DNA of 64,000 nt from Gordionus sp. m RMFG-2023 (Eukaryota; Nematomorpha; Gordioida; Chordodea; Parachordodidae), in NCBI RefSeq assembly GCF_954871325.1, contig NC_088777.1, positions 38,789,366 to 38,853,365 of the forward strand. Reading direction: 5' to 3'. Below are positions 35,290-46,253 of this stretch, piece after piece. Numbering within the stretch: position 1 is the stretch's first letter; each line of letters begins with the position of its first letter. Under the pieces are notes generated by a model. The model had not been told where the DNA came from and searched no databases. It saw only the letters and a list, made by a program, of their open reading frames with translations. The position numbers were made by a program, and so were the translations under genes.

Positions 35290-35990
35290 ATTATATCATT
35301 TATTGATATGTCGCGCAATAGAGGGTTAAATCACCCTCAAGTTCATCACTCGCAATTTTAAAAGGTATCAGAAACTTGATAAGGTCCCATCTATATTTAA
35401 AAGCCTAATCGACTCTCTTCTAGAACTGAGAATCTCCAATATTTCAGTGAATTGATTAAAAATCTATTCAATCATCTTTAATCTATTATTCCATCGAGCC
35501 TCAATACACAAATGTAGTGTTTGTCAAATTGATTAACTAATAATGCTATATTTTAATAAAAAGTTGTTTTAACATATCAATAAAACATTGATATTCTCTA
35601 AACCTGGAGATTCAATATTTTTATTATCAAAGGTATTCCTTAATATTGTATTTAAAAGATGAGAAGCACAATTCAATAGTTTATGATTTTCAAATGCTTA
35701 AATCATATTAGCTCCTTTGTCTGTAATGAAAGGCATTTCAGTTAAATATGCCCTACTGTGTCCTGGTATAAAAGATACATTGATTTTTATAATTATTTTT
35801 AATGAAATCAATATATAATAAGGTGAAATTTAATAATTTCCTTTTTAATATTTCCACCTTTTTTTCTTCTTCAAAATATGCATGTAAACAATACAATTTT
35901 ATTAAGTTTCCAAGAATCGTTTTTAAGAAATGAATAGTAAGAGTTACATAGAATACTTTCTTACAATCATCAGTCTAAAGGTCAGTGATG
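35290..35990 (-). pseudogene. hAT transposase remnant, catalytic region
   Basis: Read on the - strand the pieces appear in hAT order: CKKVFYVTLTIHFL (about 35950-35910), FITDKGANMI with LNCASHLLNTILRNTF (about 35730-35640), EARWNNRLKMIE (about 35500), and LSSRRESIRLLNIDGTLS. TDKGAN is the catalytic-aspartate motif and LNCASHLLN the C/H motif of hAT transposases. Several stops and frame changes interrupt it. It is not inside an element whose ends I could define; the MITE at 34877-35262 lies just beside it. Confidence 0.7.
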
Positions 35991-36114
35991 GCTATAAAAA
36001 ATTATAAATAGTTTTGTAAAAACAAGATTGGAATTACCCTAATATAAACAAGAAAATTATTATATCAATAAAAGTTTTAATTAATAATGTAATCCCTTTA
36101 ATCTTTATCTCATA

Positions 36115-36330
36115 ATCATAATTGCAATCCGTAATGTAAAAGTATAAACAAAATATTATAAGAAAAAGAATTCTTTCCAAAAAATTGAAAAGTGTGCACA
36201 ACATCTCAAATATATATCTTTCCTTTACATCTTCGAAATACTCTCATTTACTTAGTCTAAAATATGAAATTAAGTAATATATTGAAGACATTTGTTGTAT
36301 AAAAATATTCACCTGAATATTACAACACCC
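36115..36330. repeat. Dispersed repeat, paired with 47480-47700
   Basis: The block around AGAATTCTTTCCAAAAAATT, TCTCAAATATATATCTTTCC and TAAAATATGAAATTAAGTAA recurs with minor changes at 47480-47700. In both places it lies near a minus-strand hAT transposase remnant, so it is probably non-coding sequence of the same hAT element family. Confidence 0.65.
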
Positions 36331-36379
36331 TTCCACTTAAATTAGACCAAACATTCTGAAAATGACCAACTTTCCTTTC

Positions 36380-37510
36380 GATTTCTGTTTTACTAATCAT
36401 GTATCTCTACCAATGCTAGTCTCTTTCACTCTTTATCCGACGACTTATTTTAATCACATCCTGGGTGAAACTTTTAATTTTGACGACGGCTGTCCTTTAT
36501 CTCGTATTCTCAGCTTCTAACGACTACTTATATCAGATTACCGCTTTATTTCCTTTAAAAATTTCATTTCTTCTAATAACAGCTTGAAATTCTTGACATT
36601 TTTTCTAACTTCTATTGCTTGTCAACCCCTTCTAATCGATTGAAAATAACCTGTAATAGATTGTTTTTCACTTTTGTTTCTTCCATTACCCGTCTGAATT
36701 TATCCTACTAGTCGCCTGTTTCTAACGTTCTCTTGTAATAAATCATTAGCATTTTATCTCGGTAATCGATTGACGTTAATTAGTAACAATTAACGATTGC
36801 AGCATGAAAATCTTGACCATTTGTTCTAGCTAGTCATTTGTTTCTACCGTTCTCTTAGTTTCTTCTAAAGTCCGCCTGAAATTCTCTTGATAATTATCCT
36901 AGTTCTAGTTTCTTGTTTCTATTATAACTGATTATCGCTTTATTATCAATTAATTCTAGTTCCTCTTTTGTTTCTTCTAGTACCAGCGTGAAATTCTTGA
37001 AATCTAATTTAACATGTCGCTTCTTTTAACCTCTTGTAGTTAGCGTTTTTGATCGGTAAATGATTGACGATAATTAGTATGCTATTAACGATTGTTTTCA
37101 CGAATTCTATGATTGTCGACTTCCGTAACTTATACTGCAGTTTGTTTTTTGATATATCGATTCTGAAGTTTGTCTATCTTAACTTGATCTTAGTCTTAAT
37201 GTCTAAGTCATTTCCTAAATTTCTACCTAAAATATTCTAATCTACCCTTCATAACTTATAAAAAAAATAATAACCTTTTCTTACATTCATTCTTAAATTT
37301 AAAATACATAGCCCATATAACATAAATTATATAAGTATGTCAAATTCTCTTAATCTAAAAGGTTAATGCATCTAATCTAATTTTGCCTAACATAATCTAT
37401 AAAATTGCTTAAATTCTCCCTTAATTCCTTAAATATTTTCTCACTTTTTTCTCTTAAGTAAATCTTAAATTTATAATACATAGTCAAAATATACTAAATA
37501 AATTATATAT
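36380..37510. repeat. Pyrimidine-rich degenerate repeats
   Basis: The + strand is strongly T/C-biased, with repeated words such as TTTCTTCTA, CTTGAAATTCTTGA and TCGATTGACG. Two parts (about 36760-36830 and 37050-37100) share GATTGACG followed by TAATTAGTA and TTAACGATTG, about 290 bp apart. No gene is apparent. I infer an old, diverged tandem array. Confidence 0.5.
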
Positions 37511-37518
37511 TTATGTCA

Positions 37519-37544
37519 AATAACCCGTCAAGAATGACGGGGAA
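37519..37544 (+). repeat. Helitron terminal hairpin, 3' side
   Basis: CCCGTCA and TGACGGG form a perfect 7-bp stem around AGAA. The flanking bases (ATA before, GAAT after) also match the reverse complement of the copy at 43515-43540. It lies about 1.5 kb beyond the helicase stop, on the far side of the 146-bp repeats. Confidence 0.7.
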
Positions 37545-37984
37545 TTAGAGTTATCTCATTTGAAAGGATTATGGATATTAATGGTGCCAGGTACTAAGTT
37601 AAAAGAAAATTTCATCCATTAAGATTTATTACATGTAAACTTGACACCATAAATACCAGTATTATCCACCAGAGCTCCTGTTAGTCAGCATTTCTGTTCA
37701 CTTCCCACCGCGTGAAGGTAGGAGATGGATTTTAGGAGAGCAAAGAAATGAAAAAAAGAAGGAAGAAATAGAAAAAAAGATATGAATTATAAGAAAATAT
37801 ATAATAATAATAATTGTATATACCTCAAGACTTCACGATTATTGGGTTCCAACACATATGCATTTGTAACCAGATAAAAAATATAATATAGTAAATTTTA
37901 TAATATCAAAAATTTTACTAAAAATGAGATTAAAGATATTTCAAAATGAGAGGGATGTTAGATTTTTAAGCATTCGTCTGGAAT

Positions 37985-39030
37985 ATCGATGGTTTTGCTC
38001 GATGTGGTTCGTTTTTTTTTAATTTCCATGGTTGTAGTGCTTGCCCTAAAATTTTGTTGATTGTAGTTTGCTGTAAATATATTGTGTAAATTGAAAGTAT
38101 AAAATAGAATTTACTGATAATGGTATCGGATCTTTGATGGTTTTGCTCAATACGATTCTTTTTTTTAATTTCCATGGTTGTAGCGCTTGCCCTAAAATTT
38201 TGTTGATTGTAGTTTGCTGTAAATATATTGTGTAAATTGAAAGTATAAAATAGAATTTACTGATAATGGTATCGGATCTTTGATGATTTTGCTCAATACG
38301 ATTCTTTTTTTAAATTTCCATGGTTGTAGCGCTTGCCCTAAAATTTTGTTGATTGTAGTTTGCTGTAAATATATTGTGTAAATTGAAAGTATAAAATAGA
38401 ATTTACTGATAATGGTATCGGATCTTTGATGATTTTGCTCAATACGATTCTTTTTTTTAATTTCCATGGTTGTAGCGCTTGCCCTAAAATTTTGTTGATT
38501 GTAGTTTGCTGTAAATATATTGTGTAAATTGAAAGTATAAAATAGAATTTACTGATAATGGTATCGGATCTTTGATGGTTTTGCTCAATACGATTCTTTT
38601 TTTTAATTTCCATGGTTGTAGCGCTTGCCCTAAAATTTTGTTGATTGTAGTTTGCTGTAAATATATTGTGTAAATTGAAAGTATAAAATAGAATTTACTG
38701 ATAATGGTATCGGATCTTTGATGATTTTGCTCAATACGATTCTTTTTTTTAATTTCCATGGTTATAGCGCTTGCCCTAAAATTTTGTTGATTGTAGTTTG
38801 CTGTAAATATATTGTGTAAATTGAAAGTATAAAATAGAATTTACTGATAATGGTATCGGATCTTTGATGATTTTGCTCAATACGATTCTTTTTTTTAATT
38901 TCCATGGTTGTAGCGCTTGCCTTAAAATTTTGTTGATTGTAGTTTGCTGTAAATATATTGTGTAAATTGAAAGTATAAAATAGAATTTACTGATTATGGT
39001 ATCGGATCTTTGATGGTATTGCTCAATGTG
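37985..39030. repeat. 146-bp tandem repeat array, seven copies
   Basis: TTTCCATGGTT(G/A)TAG recurs at 38023, 38169, 38315, 38461, 38607, 38753 and 38899, exactly 146 bp apart each time. Copies differ at only a few positions, the first being the most divergent. The array ends about 10 bp before the helicase stop at 39040. Open minus-strand frames of about 91 codons through it arise from the repeat and are not genes. Part of the unit (TGTGTAAATTGAAAGTAT and GGTTTTGCTCGATGTGGT) reappears beyond the other Helitron end at 43745-43850. Confidence 0.95.
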
Positions 39031-39039
39031 GTATCGTTA

Positions 39040-40380
39040 TTAATTTGTAGCGACAGAATTTAATATGTCCTGATATACGACATTAAGAGTAAATACTCTA
39101 TTATCATTCAAAAGTGTGCCCTGGTATTTTGTAGGTAATATTTTTATTTTCATATTTTTTTTAAATCTGCAACGTGTTAGAGCGACATAAAGCTGACCAT
39201 GGGAAAACACAGGTTCAGGAAGAAAGAGGCCGACATTGTCGAATGTTTGACCTTGACTTTTGTTTATAGTGATAACAAAAGCAGGAATTATAGAAAATTG
39301 GCGTCTTTTTAATATGAAAGGCAACCGGGAATCGCTCGGGGAAAGATCAATTCGAGGAATAAAAACACGATGGCCATTATGCGTTCCTGATAATATTTTA
39401 GAATCTATGAAATTATCATGTAAATTTTTGATAAGAAGTCGTGTCCCATTGCATAAGCCTCTGCTGGGATTCATGTTACGAAGAAGCATTATTATTGTCC
39501 CAACTTTAAGATTTAAAATATGAGGAGGCATTCCTGATGGGGTTTGAGAATGAAGAAATTCAATGGGGAAATTAAGTAAATCCTCAGGATTATCTGTTTG
39601 TATAGAATCAGCGCTAAAATATATCTTAGAATTTCCTGGTAGTTTTTGAATAATTTCGTTATTTAAATTTAGGGCTATGTTATTTTTAGTGGTTAATATA
39701 ATTTTTTTTGAAAATAGGTTAATATCAGATATTTGTATGGAGTCTCCATATATTGATTTGATTAATGAATTTTCTAATAATGAATTTGGGATTTCAATTG
39801 AATCTGGAGGGAGTAAAGGATTGGAAACATTTGATAAAGATTCTCCAACATTCAAAAGCCAGGAATTATACTCAACATCTTCATAAGATAACCGCATATT
39901 TTCATTCAGGTGGATAACTTTAAAATAAACCCATAAATCAGAAGACTTAAGACACGATTCAATAATATATGCTTTTGAACTGTTTGGAATGACAGGTAAA
40001 GTTTGCCTAAAATCGCCGCCCAATAATATAACTTTACCACCGAATGGGAACTGTATTTGCATTATATCTTTAAGTAATCTATCGATACAGCGTAAAGCGT
40101 ATTTAGTCATCATTGTGGCTTCGTCGATAATAATTAATTTGGACCTTTTAATAACAGTAGCATCAGGGGAATGAAGACTCATGCGAGATACAGAGTTATC
40201 AACAATCGGAATAGGTAATTTAAATCCACTATGTATTGTTCTACCCCCTTTTAAAAGAATAGCGGCAATGCCTGTTGTTGCAAACGGTAAAACTATTTGA
40301 TTGCGTCCTCTAATGTAGCACATTAGGGTATTATACAAAAAAGTTTTTCCCGATCCACCTGGACCATCAATATAAAACAA
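39040..40380 (-). CDS. Helitron PIF1-type helicase domain
   Basis: This is the C-terminal superfamily 1B helicase of the Helitron Rep-Hel protein, which unwinds DNA during rolling-circle transposition. Motifs in order: Walker A GPGGSGKTFL near the start, IIIDEATMM (Walker B), GGDFRQTLPV, NENMR, and VITINKSQGQTF with VALTRCR near the end. All catalytic motifs look intact over 446 codons. The block overlaps the Rep block by about 60 bp in another frame, and the phrase NDFPQR of the Rep block leads directly into FYIDGPGGSGKT after a one-base frame change near 40380. It was therefore once a single protein. Confidence 0.9.
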   Translation of the reverse strand: MFYIDGPGGSGKTFLYNTLMCYIRGRNQIVLPFATTGIAAILLKGGRTIHSGFKLPIPIVDNSVSRMSLHSPDATVIKRSKLIIIDEATMMTKYALRCIDRLLKDIMQIQFPFGGKVILLGGDFRQTLPVIPNSSKAYIIESCLKSSDLWVYFKVIHLNENMRLSYEDVEYNSWLLNVGESLSNVSNPLLPPDSIEIPNSLLENSLIKSIYGDSIQISDINLFSKKIILTTKNNIALNLNNEIIQKLPGNSKIYFSADSIQTDNPEDLLNFPIEFLHSQTPSGMPPHILNLKVGTIIMLLRNMNPSRGLCNGTRLLIKNLHDNFIDSKILSGTHNGHRVFIPRIDLSPSDSRLPFILKRRQFSIIPAFVITINKSQGQTFDNVGLFLPEPVFSHGQLYVALTRCRFKKNMKIKILPTKYQGTLLNDNRVFTLNVVYQDILNSVATN

Positions 40381-42285
40381 CGCTGAGGAAAATCATTATT
40401 TTCGATAGATTGAACGATTAAATCAAAGGCTGATTTTTGTAAAAAATTTAATTTAGTAATTAGTTTCAATGCCTCAGCTGCCTCAAGATCATTATTATAA
40501 AAATCATCCTGAGCTATTAAAGTAGGAACAGGCAAATTGAAATTACTACAACGAAAACCATGGTCGTGCAATACTTTTTCTATATCTGATAAGGCCATAT
40601 TAATTGCAATAGAATCTGTATGGGTATGTGCGAAATCTTCTATCATATATTTTTTAAATTTTTCCCAGAGGTTATTTGGATTTTCTGGCTGACAAAAAAT
40701 ACAAATAAAGGCAAAAGATTGACGCAACTGTATGGGCATTAAAAATGTTGACGCTTCTTCCATAAATGCTTCCCATTCCTTGTCATCAACCAATAAATTT
40801 CTTTTAAAAGCCGCCTCTTTAAAAGTATTATATAAAACTCCATTAACAGTTCTCAAATATTCAAAACTTGTGGCGCCAACAACATGAAGTAATAGTAAAC
40901 GTAGGAAAAATCTCTCGCCGGATTTAGGATCAACAGTATACATCCTTGAAATTATATTGTTTTGTCTTTGCCTTGGTTTCCACTTATTAGCGCTGAAAGT
41001 ATAATGATATGGTATAGTGACATATAAATATTGACGGGCATTAACATCATTTTTATTTAATTCAAACCAGGCAGTTAATGTAGTATTTCTGCTGGCAGAT
41101 TTCTCTAATGCCTGACGTTCTTGTCCTTCTATAAAATATACCGGTTGATGAAATGGCAAGTGTATTGCTAATCGATTTATACCGTGAGATCGATCATGCA
41201 TACGATTTTCTAATAATCTCCACATGGCTTCACATGCACTTACATATCGGGCATTTATATGCATTCTAATTTCATCATGAGATTGAAGCGAATTAGTTTT
41301 ATCTATATTAGCGCAGTCGTATCCTTTGTAAACGTACTTAAAAATATATTTGACGGATTTTATTGATGTACATATTTCAACATTTATGTGTGCATTAAAT
41401 TTTAATAATAGATATTTGTTATAAGGGATTACGTATCGATTATCAACTGGCTTACCTCCGACATGAATAAAACCCTTATCTCTACGTTGATAAAATGGAT
41501 ATCCATTCGCATTGTGTTGAGATTCTTTTTGAAAATCTTTCGGAAATTTTTTTGTACACGAACCATTTTCCATGCATGGTGAGTGAGGATTCAAAATACC
41601 ACATGGTCCATGTATCATAAAGCGAGTTACAATATCATATAATCGGGGTTCGATATTTTTATCTGGGATTTCAGCTCGAACAAAATTATATATACACTCG
41701 GTTGTTTCAATTTTATTATTTTCGCTTAATATAATGAGCAGATGAGCATGAGGTAATCGTCTCTTTTGAAATTCTATGGTATAAACATACGCCGAACATT
41801 TGCCAAAGAAATCTTTTTTAATAATATCGTGTAATAATTCAGATAATTTTAAATGAAAAACTCTAGCTAATAAATCAGGTTTATCCGAAGGGTTCTGTCC
41901 TTTATAAAGATTTTCTTTAATTTCCCTCCAATTGGGATTGCATGTAAAAGTTATAAATAAATCAGGCTTACCAAACTTAGAAACGATAGCCATAGCATCA
42001 TGATATCGTTCACGCATGTTTCTTTCGGACCCCTGAAAAGAAGAAGGCAAAATAACGGCTCTTCCTAGAGGTAAATTAGTATTATCATTTGCTTTAGAAA
42101 TATGATCCATAAGCCCTGAATATTCCTCTACACGTAATTTTGATTGGTTTAATTTTATATAATTCAAATTATTAGCTTCGACTTGGATGTAAGAATCAAC
42201 AACATATTGATGAAATAATCGTCCAGCATAAAGAATAGGATTAAAAATGTTAGCACGAATAGCTAACCTTGATATTTTAAATTGT
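40323..42285 (-). CDS. Helitron HUH Rep (Helitron_like_N) domain
   Basis: This block holds the replication initiator endonuclease that nicks and joins the single strand. Visible signatures are LFITFTCNPNWREIKENL, then RRLPHAHLLIIL (the HUH metal-binding motif, HAH), then KYIFKYVYKG, whose two tyrosines four residues apart are the expected nucleophiles. After it comes the linker typical of the family (LRTVNGVLYNTFKEAA) and the start of the helicase. The open frame with a methionine runs 42167-40323 (614 codons), but the same frame continues upstream to about 42285 with family-like text (RLAIRANIFNPILYAGRLF). A frame change near 42290 separates it from the N-terminal block. Confidence 0.9.
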
Positions 42286-42465
42286 AACAGTTATATTTGA
42301 TCTTGTTCCCTTGTTAAATGGCCCATTAAATTTCATATCCGTATGCCATCCATGATCACCATAAGGAAATAGTAAAGGATACACCATAGGATCTAAATTT
42401 GGGCTAAGAATATTTAAGATAACTAAATTTGAATCATCATTTCGTGGATAAACATTAACATCACG

Positions 42466-43318
42466 TTAAGGTGGTTCTCCATCATCGTTATTAAAAATCA
42501 TTGCTACTACATCAATAGTAGGAATATTAAATCTTCTTCTATCATTAGCACGATCACGGCGAAAAATCATATTTACCTTTGATATAGGACGGTTTTCTAA
42601 CCTAGCTTTCATTTCTTCGGCCTTCTCAACCTCACCCAATGTTTTAAAACTAATAGCATATGGATTTATTTGACGAATTAAAATATCAAGTTTTTTTAAT
42701 AAATGAATATCACAGGCTGAATTTTCTTTTAAAAGTACACGATTTTCAATAGCCTGAGATGTTTCAAGAACATATAATTGTGCATATTTTGGGAAAACGC
42801 CATTAGGAGGATATAAATGTGAAGTTCGATGATAAATTTGATCATGAACCCTAAAACAGTATGGGCCTTTATTTAATAAATTATCAATTTTAGCCCCCAT
42901 CGAGGCAAAGGCCAAGGAGCTGTTGTATGAGCGGATATTCTGAGAGAAATTTTTATAATAATGATTGTCTAAATTTGAAAGTAAATCTTTTAAAAAATCT
43001 GGATATTGTAGAGAAGGCAATAAAACACGACCTTTGTGGCAGCAATTTTTAAATTTTCCATCAGATGGTTTTTCAGAAATAAAATTTAATGCATTACAAT
43101 ATGGGCATAGAATATTTAATGGCCCACAGTAATGTTCAACTTGTTCTTGATTTTCAGTATCTTCAAGATGATTGGATGTTGAAGCAAATTTTTTATTTCC
43201 AGTATCTTCAAGATGGTTGGATGTTGTAGGAATAAGACTTTGTTCGTTCCTTTTCTTGATACGACAAAGTGCCTGTCTCTTTCTAGCTTTCTCCTTATGT
43301 TGATTTATTATTAAAATT
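42466..43318 (-). CDS. Helitron N-terminal region with zinc-finger-like motif
   Basis: The frame is open from about 43318 to a TAA at 42466-42468, with no obvious ATG at the start. It begins basic (HKEKARKRQALCRIKKRN), as many Helitron N-termini do. It then carries HYCGP, CPYCNALNF and CCHKGRVLLP, a cysteine/histidine cluster typical of the family, followed by YPDFLKDLL and RSYNSSLAFASMGAKID. A short internal duplication gives TSNHLEDT twice, at about 43150-43225. Past the stop the frame continues as RDVNVYPRNDDSNLVILN for about 60 more codons, showing that the stop is a later break in a longer protein. Confidence 0.85.
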
Positions 43319-43514
43319 TAAAAATATAAGAATTACTCAATTTTATAAAAATAAGTTTAGTTTAAAATATTTATTATTGTGGACATAAAATAAAATTACT
43401 AAATATATACTTCATAAACATATTTATAAAAAATAATGGAAAATATTAGAATAGCCCCTCACCTAATAAATATATATTTCGGAATCACATCTTATAAGAT
43501 AGGAAAAATCTGAT

Positions 43515-43540
43515 TCCTCGTCATTCTTGACGGGCTATCA
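43515..43540 (-). repeat. Helitron terminal hairpin, 5' side
   Basis: TCGTCATTCTTGACGGG, read on the - strand, begins CCCGTCAAGAATGACG. It is the inverted counterpart of the hairpin at 37519-37544, with one base different in the stem. It lies about 200 bp upstream of the first Helitron coding block. Confidence 0.7.
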
Positions 43541-43687
43541 GCTAACATACAATACAAATTAAAAAAAATATAAAATTTACTCTTGTTGAAGCAATAATGC
43601 CTTCTTTAGAATTTGTTAGTATAAAACGTTCCGTTTTGTTGAATGGTATCTTGTGTAGGAATCTAAAAAAAAATAATAAAATAGATT

Positions 43688-43860
43688 TTAATGGCCCACA
43701 GTAATGTTCAACTTGTTCTTGATTTTCAGTATCTTCAAGATTAAGATGTGTAAATTGAAAGTATATGGTTTTGCTCGATGTGGTGTCTGTTAAAAAATAT
43801 AATTATTTACTGATGATTGAAGGTTTTGCTCGATGTTGTGTCTGTTAAAAAAAATATCAA
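43688..43860. repeat. Displaced Helitron fragments
   Basis: A stretch of about 54 bp at 43688-43741 is identical to part of the Helitron N-terminal coding block (about 43120-43173; it contains GGCCCACAGTAATGTTCAAC). Immediately after it are pieces of the 146-bp repeat (GTGTAAATTGAAAGTAT) and two copies of GGTTTTGCTCGATG. These lie outside the proposed 5' hairpin, so either the element extends further or a deleted relative sits beside it. Confidence 0.8.
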
Positions 43861-43869
43861 TTATTGTAA

Positions 43870-44880
43870 TTATTATATTATTATATGTTTTGTAATTGTT
43901 TTTTGTATTGAAATTCTTTTTTTGAAAATGGCGGTTCGATTTGGTTTATGAATGCGTGTTTGATATGTTTAAGCTATGATGATTTTTATTGAATATATAT
44001 ATTATAGATTTGAATTCCTTAGCTCTTGTAGGATTATCTGCAAAAATTTTTTTCATACTAATGTTCCTTCCTGCCTATTGCCTCAAAATACTTCTGAAAT
44101 GCTTTCCATGATTTATAGGAGATTAAATCCATTTTGCTAATATGATCTAAATTGGCTTAAAATTGCTATGATAGATAGATAGATAAATTATAGATATATA
44201 GAAAGAACAATATATTTGACATCAATTAAGACAAAATATTTACATTTCAACTTAGAAATATAATGCTATTTAAAATAAAATATAATATTATAGATGGCGC
44301 TAAATATCATGAAGATTAAAACTACAATTTAACATAACTTAAATACTTTCGAATTTGTTAATATTAATTAAATATTATTAAGAATCACTCCCTATTTAAG
44401 TAGGACAAACGTCCAATAATTAATAAAGAAGTTGAATATTACATAATATATTAACAAAATTATAATTGACTATTATCAGGTAAAATAATTGACTATATAA
44501 TGTCACAGTTGTGACTGTGACTGCTATAATCATTTTGATTGGACAAATAATATTTAAAAGAAAACTATTGGCTAAATTTGATTGACATTTTTTGATGATT
44601 ATATATATAGATGTCAAATTCTACCACCCCTTTACCCTGAATTAGCTTAGAGCCATCTCTTCATTGAACCATTTGACTGTAGTCTTCCTTTCGCTATTGA
44701 TCATCTTCTTTTGCAAACCATTTCTACAGCTGATAAAAATATCTTAATTCTAAATTTATACTTCAAAATATGTATTTTTTTAAAAAAAGAAATAAATCAT
44801 TGCGCCTTTATTTCCTCATACTTTATCACCGGTTGTTAAATAACTACTGAAATATAATATATCTCTTTTCGCATATATGT
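43870..44880. other. Intergenic DNA, no gene seen
   Basis: The stretch contains a short GATA microsatellite near 44170-44185 and otherwise no recognisable coding block, RNA gene or repeat end. Confidence 0.4.
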
Positions 44881-45001
44881 TGTTGTAAAACCCATGGTAT
44901 CTAATCATAGTTTTGGCACCCACTTTGTTGAACAACCACTGAACTCTAATCATTATGGTTTTCACAACCACGTTTTTGAACAACCAATAAAATCTAATCA
45001 T

Positions 45002-46245
45002 CAGATTTGTTAAAAGATACTTCTTTATTGGATCTAGATACGGATACATCATCTAAAAAGTTATCTAGATACAGATACATCGCCTAAAAAGTTATCTTGA
45101 TACAGATACAATTTTTATTATACTCTTTTATATAAGCTTTGCATAAACCTAAAATAGGATTCTATTGGCATGAAATGAGCTAAAAAATTTATTGAGTCGA
45201 CATCACATTTATCAAAATATAACTAAAATAATGATTTTTAGATTTTAATATAATATATGATTAAATTATTATAAATAATTATTAAAGTTCAGTAATAAAA
45301 TATTTTCAAAATGTTGGTCATGGTATCCTCGTGTATCTGTAAAGACATTTTTAGCTACACTAAATCTTTCTACCAGAGCGCTGAAGGGATTGTGATGTTA
45401 TATTTTATGAATAACAATTTTATATCAAGATATTCTTTAAAAATACTAAAATCTCGACATTCAATTATTTAAAATTTGTTGAGTATCAAAATTTAAATCA
45501 TTATTATCAATCATATCTGCTGCTGTGGGGTACTGAAAAAAATCGAATATTAAATTATTATTTTTTTCACAAGTTATTTGTTTGCAATCAGTTGAAGTTG
45601 ATAATTCATCAACTAATCTTTGTATTAATTGTTTTTTTCATTAACAGTGTGATTTTTTCTCTTAAAATTTAATTTGCAAGTTGAGGTAATGTTAACTGAA
45701 ATTTTCGTATTTTTCATAGATATGGCAAACATTTTACTATTAGAGATTTGTTTTCTTTATTTTAAGATATTATTTTAAAATATCTTATATAATGGAAAAA
45801 CAACGTCCGAACTTGTTGATGCTTCATTGATTATTACTTCTTCTTCTTCATCACTATCAATATTAATCTAAAATAAATTTTTAAAATTAGTATAATAAAA
45901 TAAAATTAACCAATTCTATTGAAAATAAAAATGGCAGCATCCTTGAGTTGCATTGTAATATCAAAATTTGTTAGGTTTATTGATAAACTAGAAAATAATA
46001 TTTAATGAATATTTATATATAAGTTATAACATTTTTATATATACTATATAATTTTTAATTATAGTAGTCTTAATATTTTTTTTAATATGAAATAAAATAA
46101 ATTTAGCATTCAAGTATTTTTATTTATAATATTTAAAAGCGTTAAATAAAAAAATAATATCTAGATACAGATACTTTAATCAAAAACCTATCTAGATACA
46201 GATATAGATACCACATTTTTATATCTAGATACTTTAACAACTCTG
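45002..46245 (-). mobile_element. hAT element, family D (CAGAGTTGTT ends), 1.24 kb
   Basis: The left end CAGATTTGTTAAAAGATAC and the right end (reverse complement of CAGAGTTGTTAAAGTATC) are flanked by an exact 8-bp TSD, CTAATCAT (44994-45001 and 46246-46253). Both subterminal zones carry TCTAGATACAGATA repeats, as in the small relative at 15619-15830. A decayed transposase C-terminus reads on the - strand near 45290-45420. Its interior is otherwise A/T-rich and closed in all frames. Confidence 0.9.
45290..45420 (-). pseudogene. hAT transposase C-terminal remnant
   Basis: On the - strand short pieces read ITIPSAL, then VAKNVFTDTRGY and FENILLLNF. This corresponds to the hAT C-terminal dimerisation region, with its conserved PxSSxxSERxFS and ENLLLLN ends. 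The frame is broken, including a stop within the core motif. It fits as the last coding part of the surrounding hAT element. Confidence 0.6.
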
Positions 46246-46253
46246 CTAATCAT

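Larger units (their letters stand above)
37520..43545 (-). mobile_element. Helitron (rolling-circle transposon), nearly full-length but broken
   Basis: Three minus-strand coding blocks give a Helitron layout: N-terminal region (43318-42466), HUH Rep plus start of helicase (about 42285-40323) and PIF1-type helicase (40380-39040). Seven 146-bp repeats follow the helicase stop. At about 37519-37544 and 43515-43540 lies the same 26-bp sequence in opposite orientations, each with the hairpin CCCGTCAAGAATGACGGG or a one-base variant. Hairpins near the ends are typical of Helitrons, so I infer that these mark the termini. A canonical 5' TC and 3' CTRR were not convincingly located. At least three breaks in the reading frame make this copy non-autonomous. 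Confidence 0.8.

Noticed and set aside
38190-38760. Several overlapping reverse open frames of about 91 codons with near-identical proteins
   Set aside because: They are the 146-bp tandem repeat read through. The frame persists only because stops are rare in that unit.
39260-40174. Forward open frames opposite the Helitron helicase
   Set aside because: Shadow frames of the minus-strand helicase, whose motifs are unambiguous.
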